Under the pieces are notes generated by a model. The model did no database searches and had not been told where the DNA came from. It was given only the letters and a program-made list of their open reading frames with translations. A stretch of DNA of 64,000 nucleotides, taken from positions 2,606,448-2,670,447 of the forward strand of contig NZ_KI912148.1 of the NCBI RefSeq assembly GCF_000517105.1, written 5' to 3'. Positions 55,496-63,316 of this stretch are shown piece after piece. The stretch's first letter is position 1. Every line of letters starts with the position of its first letter. Origin of the DNA: Fischerella sp. PCC 9605 (lineage in GTDB: Bacteria; Cyanobacteriota; Cyanobacteriia; Cyanobacteriales; Nostocaceae). Position numbers and translations under genes: made by a program.

Positions 55496-57383
55496 TAACA
55501 TTGAGGTAATTGACACTGATCTAGGTATTACCGCCGCCAGCGCAGAACAGCGACCAGGCTTTAAAGAACTGTTAGCCCAGGTAACTTTAGGATTAGTAGG
55601 GATTATCCTCTCTTATGATGTTACTCGCCTGTCACGTAATTGCTCAGATTGGTATCCCTTGCTGGACTTGTGTGGTTACAGAGGTTGTTTGATTGCTGAC
55701 AGAGATGGGGTTTATGATCCAAGTAGTGCCAATGGTCGATTATTGTTGGGACTCAAAGGACAAATTTCCGAAGTAGAGTTGCATACGATTCGTTCCCGCT
55801 TAAGTGCTGGGATTCTTAGCAAAGCCAGGCGTGGTGAACTGGCACTCACCTTACCTGTGGGTTTGGTTCGTGATGAACTGGGAGTGGTGCAGAAAGACCC
55901 AAATCGTGAGGTGATTAACCGAATTAACTTAGTGTTTGAGATTTTTGGGCAACGTAAGTCAGCTTCCAAAGTGTTGCAGACGTTCAACAGTGAAGGGCTG
56001 TTGCTTCCACGGAGAAATCGCTTTGGTGATATTTTCTGGCGCAAGCCTAGCGTGGCAAGTATCATCTCAATTCTGAAAAATCCTGCCTACGCTGGTGCAT
56101 TTGTATATGGACGTACACGTACTCTCAAACGTGGTTTGGTTTCAAATCAGCCACAACAAAAGCAATTGCCAATGGCCGAATGGAAAATCCGAGTCAATGA
56201 CGTATATCCAGCTTACATCAGTTGGCAAACCTACGAGCGTAATCAGGCACAGCTTATGGATAATTATGCTGAGTATGACCGCAATAAAACTCGTGGTATC
56301 CCTCGCCCTGGTGCAGCATTACTGCATGGGATAGTTTACTGTGGTGAATGTGGTCACAAGATGGTTGTCCAGTACAAAGGCGCAACCCGCTATATTTGTA
56401 ACTCCTTACGGCAGCAGTATCGTGTGCCTGTTTGTCAGTATATTCCTGCTGATGCAATTGATGAGTACGTAGTCAATGCCTTTTTAGAAGCTTTGTCAGT
56501 TGTAGAGCTAGATGCTTATCACAAAGCTGTCAAAACCCAACAGCAGTCTCAAGAGACAGTGGAACGAGCGCACTCTCAACAAATACAACGTTTACAGTAT
56601 CAAGTAGCACTAGCAGAAAGACAGTTTAACCGGGTTGACCCGGATAACCGATTGGTAGCGGCCGAACTAGAACAGCGTTGGGAAAACGCTTTACGCGAAC
56701 TAAAACTTGCCCAAGAAAACTATGCTCAACGTCAGCAGCCTCAAACAGTAGATCACCTACCAAAAGAACTCAAAACTGCTTTTATTAACATTGGACAAAG
56801 GCTCCCTGAACTTTGGCACAGTGGCACCTTGACACAAGTGCAAAAAAAATCTCTGCTACGCTGCCTCATTGATAAGGTCGTCATTCATCGTGTTGCACGT
56901 GATACAGTTCGCACTCGGATTATTTGGAAAGGTGGTGACACTACTAATGTTGACCTGCCAATCCCAGTTGGTTCATTGGCTGAACTCACCAATGCCCAGG
57001 AATTGGAAACTCAGGTTGTTAGTTTGAGCCAACAAAGTATTGATGACCAAGTTATCGCTCAACAACTGACGGCACAAGGTTATCGATCGCCACTATGCAA
57101 AACTCTCCTGCCCAGTACAGTCAAAACTATCCGGCTTAAACATCATATTTTTCAAAACCGTAGCCAGTCTCATCCCCGCGAGATTTCGGGTTATCTTACG
57201 GTTCCTCAAGTTGCCCAGTCTTTAGAACTTTCACCCCACTGGATCTACGATCGCATTCATAACGGAACGATCGCCATTAGCAAGGATGAATCAACCGGGC
57301 TTTATCTGTTTCCTAACCTTCCCGATACACTCTTACAATTCCAAAAGCTCAAAGCTGGAGAACTCCAGAACTTGCGTTTTTGA
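55338..57383 (+). CDS. Large serine recombinase
   Basis: 681 residues. Resolvase domain at ~14-160 with catalytic S23 in AIIYIRQSTPHQ, and DVTRLSRNCSDWYPLLDLCG. Then the recombinase domain (PVGLVRDELGVVQKDPNREV, ILKNPAYAGAFVYGRTRT), a zinc ribbon (VYCGECGHK and later C residues), and a coiled coil (~400-470). The C-terminus carries an extra MerR/excisionase-like HTH (LTVPQVAQSLELSPHWIYDR) not usual in phage integrases. It catalyses insertion and excision by double-strand breaks with 2-bp overhangs. The stop is 25 bp from the right edge of the element. XisF of the Anabaena fdxN element is also a serine recombinase. Confidence 0.93.
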   Translation: MSTSELVTLQHLNRKAIIYIRQSTPHQLISNQESLRLQYALRQRAIELGWSDNNIEVIDTDLGITAASAEQRPGFKELLAQVTLGLVGIILSYDVTRLSRNCSDWYPLLDLCGYRGCLIADRDGVYDPSSANGRLLLGLKGQISEVELHTIRSRLSAGILSKARRGELALTLPVGLVRDELGVVQKDPNREVINRINLVFEIFGQRKSASKVLQTFNSEGLLLPRRNRFGDIFWRKPSVASIISILKNPAYAGAFVYGRTRTLKRGLVSNQPQQKQLPMAEWKIRVNDVYPAYISWQTYERNQAQLMDNYAEYDRNKTRGIPRPGAALLHGIVYCGECGHKMVVQYKGATRYICNSLRQQYRVPVCQYIPADAIDEYVVNAFLEALSVVELDAYHKAVKTQQQSQETVERAHSQQIQRLQYQVALAERQFNRVDPDNRLVAAELEQRWENALRELKLAQENYAQRQQPQTVDHLPKELKTAFINIGQRLPELWHSGTLTQVQKKSLLRCLIDKVVIHRVARDTVRTRIIWKGGDTTNVDLPIPVGSLAELTNAQELETQVVSLSQQSIDDQVIAQQLTAQGYRSPLCKTLLPSTVKTIRLKHHIFQNRSQSHPREISGYLTVPQVAQSLELSPHWIYDRIHNGTIAISKDESTGLYLFPNLPDTLLQFQKLKAGELQNLRF

Positions 57384-57407
57384 AAGGAGTATCAAGATGC
57401 CCAATCA

Positions 57408-57598
57408 AAAATGTTACTGATATCTTGATCGGCAACACTCGGTAACTGAGTCATTACCTTTTTGAAACCACGCTCCATATTTATACCGTGATCCGCATCA
57501 CCTATGGCAGCATCTAATTCTGTCAAATAGTCTTTGTTCTCCTCCACCAAAGCAGCAAATCTTTGCAACCATTGTAAAATCTGTCCTTTTATTACCAT
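57408..57598 (-). CDS. dhaL: dhaL, 5' part (interrupted gene)
   Basis: The first 63 codons of DhaL: VIKGQILQWLQRFAALVEEN, the metal/nucleotide-site TELDAAIGDADHGINMERGF and QLPSVADQDISNI. It then runs into element DNA and stops at 57392 after five foreign residues (DWAS after the altered F). DAAIGDADHG holds the Mg-binding aspartates, which are intact. ATG 57598 is preceded by GGAGG. It is divergent from the pectate-lyase-like gene 112 bp away. See 54511-54954 for the other part. Confidence 0.9.
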
Positions 57599-57710
57599 TT
57601 TTAAACCTCCGGTTTGACGCAGTCATCATAAAACCTAACCGAGTTTTTACGGATTCTACCTTTGATGCACGTAATAGAGAGTAGTAAAGTATCTAAGAGA
57701 ACATCAACTT

Positions 57711-59717
57711 GTGTTTTCTGTGAAAGTATCTGTCTTCAAACAACTCCCTTGCTTGCTTTGTGTTGCTTTTATCACAGGCACTTGCGTTGACCGTACCAAA
57801 AACTCTGAGATTGAAATCGCGCAAGCTGCCCCAAATATCCAAGAGAATATCGTATTTCCAAAAAATGCTGGAGTAATAGATGTCACTGCGCCTAAATATG
57901 GAGCTAAACCCAACGATGGCAAAGATGATACCCAAGCTATCCAAAAAGCACTTAGTGAGTTTCCCAATCAAGGACGAATTATTTACTTGCCCAATGGTGT
58001 ATATGATATCTCTGATACTCTTCATTGGCCTCATGGAAAGCGTTACAGTTCTGATTACAAACGTACTATACTCCAAGGGCAAAGCCGCGACGGAGTTGTT
58101 ATTCGCCTCAAGAATAACTCTCCTGGATTCCAGAACCCAACCAAACCTCGACCGGTTATTTCTACAGGATTTGACCCAAAGCTAGATCCCAACTCGGAAG
58201 ATATTAAAGCCAGTAGAGTAGCTCAACGCTTTGGCAATTCAGTTAGAAATTTGACTATAAAACTAGGGAAGAATAACTATGGGGCAGAAGGACTCAATTT
58301 TGCCGCCCACAATCAAGGAGCAGTGCGAAGCGTCAAGATTATCTCTGAAGATAGAAGCGGCACAACAGGTTTAGCTTTAACACACGGTGAAGTTGGCCCT
58401 CTGTTGATAGAGGATGTTGAAATTATTGGATTTGATCGTGGTATACGTACTAACACTTGTATTAATAGTATTACGATGCAAAATATCACAGTCCGCGATC
58501 AAAATCGAGTAGGTATATTTAATGGCGGACAAGTAATCAGTCTTGAGGGTTTCAACAGTTTCAATTCTGTTCGAGCAATTATCAACGGCAATAATCCTCA
58601 CAAAGGTTGCGACCCCGGTAGCACTTTGACACTTGTTAATGCCAAACTTATAGGTCACGGTAAGGCAAAAAATATTCCAGCAATTTCTTCTGCTGGATTT
58701 CTTTATGCGCGAAATGTAGTCTCTTCTGGATACAAAGGAGTTCTCGCAAACAATGCCGTAAGAACGAAAGCCCAGGTTAAAGGCTCTAAGATTGAAGAAT
58801 TTACTTCCCGCCCAATCATATCCCAGTTCCCTTCATCATCAAGATCGCTGCAACTGCCAATCAAACCATTTCCTAAATTGGCTTGGGACGATCCAAAAAA
58901 ATGGGTCAGTGTGGAGAAATTTGGTGCAATTCCAAACGATAAAAAAGATGATACTGCTGCTTTTCAAGCGGCCATTGATTCTGGTGCTACGACAGTATTT
59001 GTACCTAATTCTGGAAATTTTACAATCAACGGTTCTCTCCGAATCAGAGGAAAAGTGCGAAGATTTATTGGCACAAGTGGATTGCTGGATGGAAAAGGAG
59101 AAATATTAGCAGATAACGGCAGTGAACCAAGCCTAATTGTTGAAAATTTCTTCATTCCATATAATTCTAAGCTGAAATGGAAGAATTTTGCTAATCGAAC
59201 CGTTGTTTACCGCAGTATTAATAACTTGATCTTGGAAAGCAACAGTACTGGGAATTTATTTATTGATGATGTTTCTGTAATACGTCAAGTGAGATTTCTC
59301 AATTCCGCTCAACACGTTTGGGCACGCCAATTGAATCCTGAAATTCGGACAGAAACTAATGTGCTTAATAGAGGAGCACATCTTTGGATTCTTGGCATGA
59401 AAACAGAACAAGGTAAAACAAAAATTAAAACTACCAATGGAGGCTTTACTGAACTCCTAGGTGGGCTAATTTATGCTAATGGTACAAATGGTCTAGAAGA
59501 GCCACTCTTCCACATCGTCAATGCTTCTGCTTCGTTCTCTGGCGTAGCTGACGCATATTTTACGAAGAAAAACTCTCGACCACTATGGTTATGGGTAGAG
59601 GAAACACGCGGATTTCAGACAAAACAACTTACCAGAAATCAGATACCTGCCAGAATGACTACTAACGGACATGTTTTGCTACTATATACTGGTTTTGACA
59701 AACAACCGAACAAATAA
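57711..59717 (+). CDS. Pectate-lyase-superfamily (GH28-like) beta-helix protein
   Basis: 668 residues. A short hydrophobic leader (KQLPCLLCVAFITGTC) ends in a lipobox-like ITGTC, so it may be a lipoprotein. Two Pectate_lyase_3-type starts occur: IDVTAPKYGAKPNDGKDDTQ (about 58) and WVSVEKFGAIPNDKKDDTAA (about 400). Each is followed by beta-helix turns. Duplicated modules like this occur in glucan or polygalacturonan-active enzymes and phage tail spikes. Substrate unknown. It begins at GTG 57711 or GTG 57720. It sits on the opposite strand between dhaL and dhaK, with only 7 bp to the dhaK stop. Confidence 0.8.
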   Translation: MFSVKVSVFKQLPCLLCVAFITGTCVDRTKNSEIEIAQAAPNIQENIVFPKNAGVIDVTAPKYGAKPNDGKDDTQAIQKALSEFPNQGRIIYLPNGVYDISDTLHWPHGKRYSSDYKRTILQGQSRDGVVIRLKNNSPGFQNPTKPRPVISTGFDPKLDPNSEDIKASRVAQRFGNSVRNLTIKLGKNNYGAEGLNFAAHNQGAVRSVKIISEDRSGTTGLALTHGEVGPLLIEDVEIIGFDRGIRTNTCINSITMQNITVRDQNRVGIFNGGQVISLEGFNSFNSVRAIINGNNPHKGCDPGSTLTLVNAKLIGHGKAKNIPAISSAGFLYARNVVSSGYKGVLANNAVRTKAQVKGSKIEEFTSRPIISQFPSSSRSLQLPIKPFPKLAWDDPKKWVSVEKFGAIPNDKKDDTAAFQAAIDSGATTVFVPNSGNFTINGSLRIRGKVRRFIGTSGLLDGKGEILADNGSEPSLIVENFFIPYNSKLKWKNFANRTVVYRSINNLILESNSTGNLFIDDVSVIRQVRFLNSAQHVWARQLNPEIRTETNVLNRGAHLWILGMKTEQGKTKIKTTNGGFTELLGGLIYANGTNGLEEPLFHIVNASASFSGVADAYFTKKNSRPLWLWVEETRGFQTKQLTRNQIPARMTTNGHVLLLYTGFDKQPNK

Positions 59718-59724
59718 AATTTAC

Positions 59725-60801
59725 TTAAATTCCCCACTGCAAGCTCGGCGTTTTCACAGGTGCATCCCAAAGCTTAATCATCTCATCATCGAGCTTGAGT
59801 AGAGTAATTGAGCAACCTTGCATTTCCAAGGAAGTGATATAAGCACCAATCAAGTTGCGCTCAATTAGCAATCCATGCTTTTGACAAATTTCTGCTAGTT
59901 TTCGGTAAATAATATATAACTCAGAAACAGGAGTGCCACCCATACTATTAACGAAAGCTAACACGCGATCGCCTTTTTCAAAAGTTGGATCGATTAATTC
60001 TACTTCCACCCATTCGCCTTTTTCTTCATCCCACTCCCGCACCGTACGTTGATAGGCTGCATCTTCGATCATCGATAGTGCCAACATTTCTGCTATCTCA
60101 TCTGCTGATTTTAAACTCATGCGCTCTCGTCCCGGCTCTTCGTGAATCCCGATTCCCATCTCAATGTCTTGGTTGCTAAGTTCAAATGTCGGTGTACCTT
60201 TGGCCGGAACAGTGCAGGAAGTCAATGCCATACCCATACTCCGTCCATTCAAATTCACCCGTCTGCACAAATTTGCTATTTGTTGCAGATCGTAGCCCTG
60301 TTCGGCTGCTGCACCACAAATTTTTTCTGCCAGTACTGTAGTTCCCACACCCCGTCGTCCCTGGGTATATAAGCTATCTTTCACCGCAACATCATCATCA
60401 ATCAAAATATTCAGTACGCGCATACCCTCACTCCGGGCTAGTTCAGTGGCCATCTCAAAATTCATCACATCACCGCTGTAATTTTTCACGATGTATAAAA
60501 TTCCAGCTCCCCCATCTACAGCCTTCGCAGCTGCCAGCATTTGATCGGGTGTAGGTGAAGTGAAAACCTCTCCAGGACAAGCAGCATCAAGCATTCCCAT
60601 TCCCACAAAGCCAGCGTGCATCGGCTCGTGACCGCTACCGCCCCCAGAAATAATTGCTACTTTATTTTTCACAGGTGCATCGGCTCGACAGACAAAGTTG
60701 GGGTCAAAATTGACTTTAATTAAATCTGAATGAGCGATCGCCATACCTTCTAGACTTTCGCGTACAAAGTTAGCCGGATTGTTAATCAGTTTTTTCATCA
60801 T
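59725..60801 (-). CDS. dhaK: Dihydroxyacetone kinase, substrate-binding subunit DhaK
   Basis: 358 residues. [20 protein letters not shown] and [20 protein letters not shown] form the substrate region, and [11 protein letters not shown] carries the histidine that binds dihydroxyacetone covalently. [20 protein letters not shown] is also typical. With DhaL it phosphorylates dihydroxyacetone. No dhaM is in the window, so the phosphoryl donor (a PTS protein or ATP) is open. Normally dhaK and dhaL are adjacent; here they are parted by an opposite-strand gene, and DhaL is interrupted. Confidence 0.95.
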   Translation of the reverse strand: MMKKLINNPANFVRESLEGMAIAHSDLIKVNFDPNFVCRADAPVKNKVAIISGGGSGHEPMHAGFVGMGMLDAACPGEVFTSPTPDQMLAAAKAVDGGAGILYIVKNYSGDVMNFEMATELARSEGMRVLNILIDDDVAVKDSLYTQGRRGVGTTVLAEKICGAAAEQGYDLQQIANLCRRVNLNGRSMGMALTSCTVPAKGTPTFELSNQDIEMGIGIHEEPGRERMSLKSADEIAEMLALSMIEDAAYQRTVREWDEEKGEWVEVELIDPTFEKGDRVLAFVNSMGGTPVSELYIIYRKLAEICQKHGLLIERNLIGAYITSLEMQGCSITLLKLDDEMIKLWDAPVKTPSLQWGI

Positions 60802-61302
60802 CTGCTTTGTCTTGTTGAAAGGTTACTTTATTGCTAATTAATCCCATTTTTACCCAGATTTTTCATTAAGTAATAAGCGAGCGCCCCACGAGGCGGAACT
60901 CACGCATTCACGCATTCAAAAGTATTAAACCTCCCTCGCAACATATAAAAGAAGCACATTTTTCGGGAGTTCTAAAACCCTTGCTGTATCAGGATTCTAA
61001 AATGTGCATCTTAGGAGTAAATCCGAGTAAGAGAAAAGTGGGAAGGAGGGGAAAACGAAATAACCCTTCCTTTTCCCTTTAACCCTTACCCTTTTCCCCA
61101 TTTTCAAGATAGGTCTACTTCAAGCTGATATTGGCACAAAAAAATTGCGTGTATATACGTAACTACGGAGTGAGTCCCCAGATAAGTTCAGTGAAACAAC
61201 GAATGGTGTATCAAACCGTTCCTAAGGAAAATAATTACAGCTTAGGTGAATTTTTACGCAACTCCGTTTTTCAGAAATAGGAGTTAATACAAGGGAATTT
61301 CT
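60802..61302. other. Intergenic region upstream of sigF
   Basis: Contains ACGCATTCACGCATTC (about 60900) and CCCTTTAACCCTTACCC units (about 61070-61100). No gene recognised. It carries the divergent promoters of dhaK and the sigma-factor gene. Confidence 0.5.
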
Positions 61303-62085
61303 ATGGCAGCAAGTCAGTCCTCTATGCGGTCTGATGGTATGGAATTATTACGGTTATACCATCAGAAACCCTCTATTGAACTTCGCAATAAACTTGTAAA
61401 GTTGCATACTGGCTTAGTGCGGAAAATGGCTCATAAATTCAGCCATCAATGTAATGAGCCTTATGAAGATTTAGAGCAAATCGGTTACTTCGGTCTCATT
61501 AGGGCAATTGAGCGTTTTGACCCCAGTCAAGGATATGCTTTTAGTTCCTTTGCTGTCCCCTATATTCGGGGTGAAATGCTGCACTTTTTGCGCGATCGCA
61601 GTACCCTATTAAAAATTCCTCGCCGTTGGCAAGAACTCTATAACGAGGGGCAAAAAGTTCGTAAGGAATTGGCAGAGATTTTGGGTCGTCCTCCTAAGGA
61701 TTCGGAAATCGCCAAACAACTCAAGGTATCTGTGCAAGAATGGCAAGAAACTAAGTTAGCCGCACAAAACCGCATGCCCTTAAGTTTAGATGCTACGGTG
61801 GTTAATTACATTGATTGTCAAATCACTTTGGGTGAGGCGCTTCCCTGTCCCCGTTCTGCGGCACAACAACAACAACAAGAAGAACGGCAACAACTGCAAG
61901 GGGCAATCAATATGTTAGAAGAAAAGCCTCGTATGGCGGTGGAACTGGTATTTTTGAAGGAACTTTCTCGCAAAGATGCCGCGAAAAAAATTGGCACCAG
62001 TCCAATGACGGTAACGCGGTATCTGCAAAAGGGAATTAACGATTTGATGTCGATGTTGCAACCACAAGTTTTACCTACTGCGTAA
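61303..62085 (+). CDS. sigF: Group 3 RNA polymerase sigma factor (SigF type)
   Basis: 260 residues. Region 2 is LVRKMAHKFSHQCNEPYEDL, GYFGLIRAIERFDPSQGYAF and SSFAVPYIRGEMLHFLRDRS. Region 3 and region 4 follow, with LSRKDAAKKIGTSPMTVTRY as the -35-binding HTH. Region 1 is absent, so it is an alternative factor of the SigF/SigB general-stress family. In cyanobacteria SigF controls pilus formation and motility and, in Anabaena-type species, hormogonium or salt responses. No anti-sigma gene is adjacent. A Gln-rich insert (AAQQQQQEERQQ) lies before region 4. Confidence 0.92.
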   Translation: MAASQSSMRSDGMELLRLYHQKPSIELRNKLVKLHTGLVRKMAHKFSHQCNEPYEDLEQIGYFGLIRAIERFDPSQGYAFSSFAVPYIRGEMLHFLRDRSTLLKIPRRWQELYNEGQKVRKELAEILGRPPKDSEIAKQLKVSVQEWQETKLAAQNRMPLSLDATVVNYIDCQITLGEALPCPRSAAQQQQQEERQQLQGAINMLEEKPRMAVELVFLKELSRKDAAKKIGTSPMTVTRYLQKGINDLMSMLQPQVLPTA

Positions 62086-62100
62086 ATATGCGATCGCTCA

Positions 62101-63141
62101 TCAAGCCGGGAAATTCACGCTTGGTACTACCGCAGATTCGGGAATTTGTGCCAATGCTTCTCTTACCACAACAGAATCCGCTCCAAAACGGCAGGAATTT
62201 TCTGTCAAATGACGCTTCCAAACTCGACTACCCGGTTGTCCGGCAAAAAGTTGCAGCATATGACGGGTGATTTTGTTGAGCTTAAGACCCTTTGCTACCC
62301 AGAAATCTATATAGGAAAACATCGCTTCAGCAACTTCATGGCGGGTTGGAGGTTGCGCCACTTTGCCGTAAATTTCACTATCTGCCGTGGCAAATAGGTA
62401 GGGATGATCGTAAGCTGCACGTCCAACCATCACTGCATCTACTGACTGCAACTGCTGCTGTACCATCTCCAAGTTCATAATTCCGCCGTTGATTTCAATA
62501 AACAGGTGGGGAAATTCCTGCTTCAGACGATGCACATCACTATAACGCAAGGGTGGAATATCACGGTTTTCTTTTGGGCTTAACCCTTGCAACCAAGCTT
62601 TACGTGCGTGGACGGTAAAGTGCCGACAGCCTGCTGCTGAGACAATGCGGACAAAGTTCGCCATGTCTTCGTAGTGATCGAGGTCATCAATGCCGATCCG
62701 GTGCTTGACACTGACAGGGAGATGAGTAGCATTGAGCATTGCTGCGACACACTCTGCCACTAGTTGAGGCTGTGCCATCAAACAAGCCCCAAAATTACCA
62801 TCCTGTACACGGCTGCTGGGACAACCAACATTAATATTGATTCCATCGTAGCCCATGTCTTCAGCGATGCGAGCGCATTCGGCTAGTTCTTTAGGGCGAT
62901 CGCCCCCCACTTGCAGGACAAGAGGCTTTTCGGCAGGAGAAAAACCTAGCAGGTGCTCCTTGTCGCCATGCAAAATTGCCGCACTTGTAACCATTTCGGT
63001 GTAAAGTAAAGTGCAGCGCGTAATCTGCCGCATAAAATATCGAAAGTAGCGGTCTGTGCGATCCATCATTGGCGCGATACTCAAGGGGTAAGCGCCATAA
63101 CTCGCCGAATTAGTGAAAGTAGCTAGATTCAAACAGGTCAT
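62101..63141 (-). CDS. dusA: tRNA-dihydrouridine synthase A
   Basis: 346 residues from ATG 63141, a start near the conserved YPLSIAPMMDRTDRYFRYFM; a GTG at 63198 would add 19 unusual residues. FMN-binding TIM barrel, catalytic cysteine in NVGCPSSRVQDGNFGACLM, VKHRIGIDDLDHYEDMANFV and EINGGIMN...VMVGRAAYDHP. DusA reduces U20/U20a in the tRNA D-loop using NADPH. It is convergent with sigF, 15 bp between stops. Confidence 0.93.
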   Translation of the reverse strand: MTCLNLATFTNSASYGAYPLSIAPMMDRTDRYFRYFMRQITRCTLLYTEMVTSAAILHGDKEHLLGFSPAEKPLVLQVGGDRPKELAECARIAEDMGYDGININVGCPSSRVQDGNFGACLMAQPQLVAECVAAMLNATHLPVSVKHRIGIDDLDHYEDMANFVRIVSAAGCRHFTVHARKAWLQGLSPKENRDIPPLRYSDVHRLKQEFPHLFIEINGGIMNLEMVQQQLQSVDAVMVGRAAYDHPYLFATADSEIYGKVAQPPTRHEVAEAMFSYIDFWVAKGLKLNKITRHMLQLFAGQPGSRVWKRHLTENSCRFGADSVVVREALAQIPESAVVPSVNFPA

Positions 63142-63190
63142 AAATAGAGAGTCTATCGCAGGCAATACCTGTGTATGTCTATATATCTTA

Positions 63191-63226
63191 GTTGACACTC
63201 CCCTGGCTAAAGCCGAGGGGATTCTT
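63191..63226. repeat. IS200/IS605-end-like hairpin
   Basis: GTTGACACTCCCCTGGCTAA followed by AGCCGAGGGGATTCTT can fold (CCCCT with AGGGG, GGCT with AGCC). The layout TTGACACTCCcc-hairpin-ggGGATTCTT resembles the right end of IS200/IS605-type elements in cyanobacteria. No transposase lies beside it, so it is at most a remnant. Confidence 0.5.
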
Positions 63227-63316
63227 CATTTTTGTAAGTTCAAATGAGAGTCCTAACTCACCCTTTGCTCAAAAACCTACACCTGCGAGAAGGAGAAAGG
63301 CAGACTTTCCTTTCCC

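Larger units (their letters stand above)
54953..57409. mobile_element. ~2.46-kb serine-recombinase element inserted in dhaL
   Basis: The boundaries were set by asking where dhaL must be rejoined to restore its frame and the family sequence (DISNI-L-KSVSMTL). The only solution uses the plus-strand AA at 54953-54954 and 57408-57409, a 2-bp shared core, as expected for serine recombinases. The excised circle would be 2,455 bp. Nearly all of it is coding: two small ORFs and a large serine recombinase on the strand opposite to dhaL. ATGCCCA occurs near both ends (54970-54976 and 57397-57403). No terminal inverted repeats or target duplications longer than 2 bp are seen. Confidence 0.8.

Noticed and set aside
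54970-57403. ATGCCCA direct repeat as the recombination core of the dhaL element
   Set aside because: Joining at ATGCCCA leaves 28 extra bases in dhaL and shifts the frame, whereas the AA/TT core restores it exactly.
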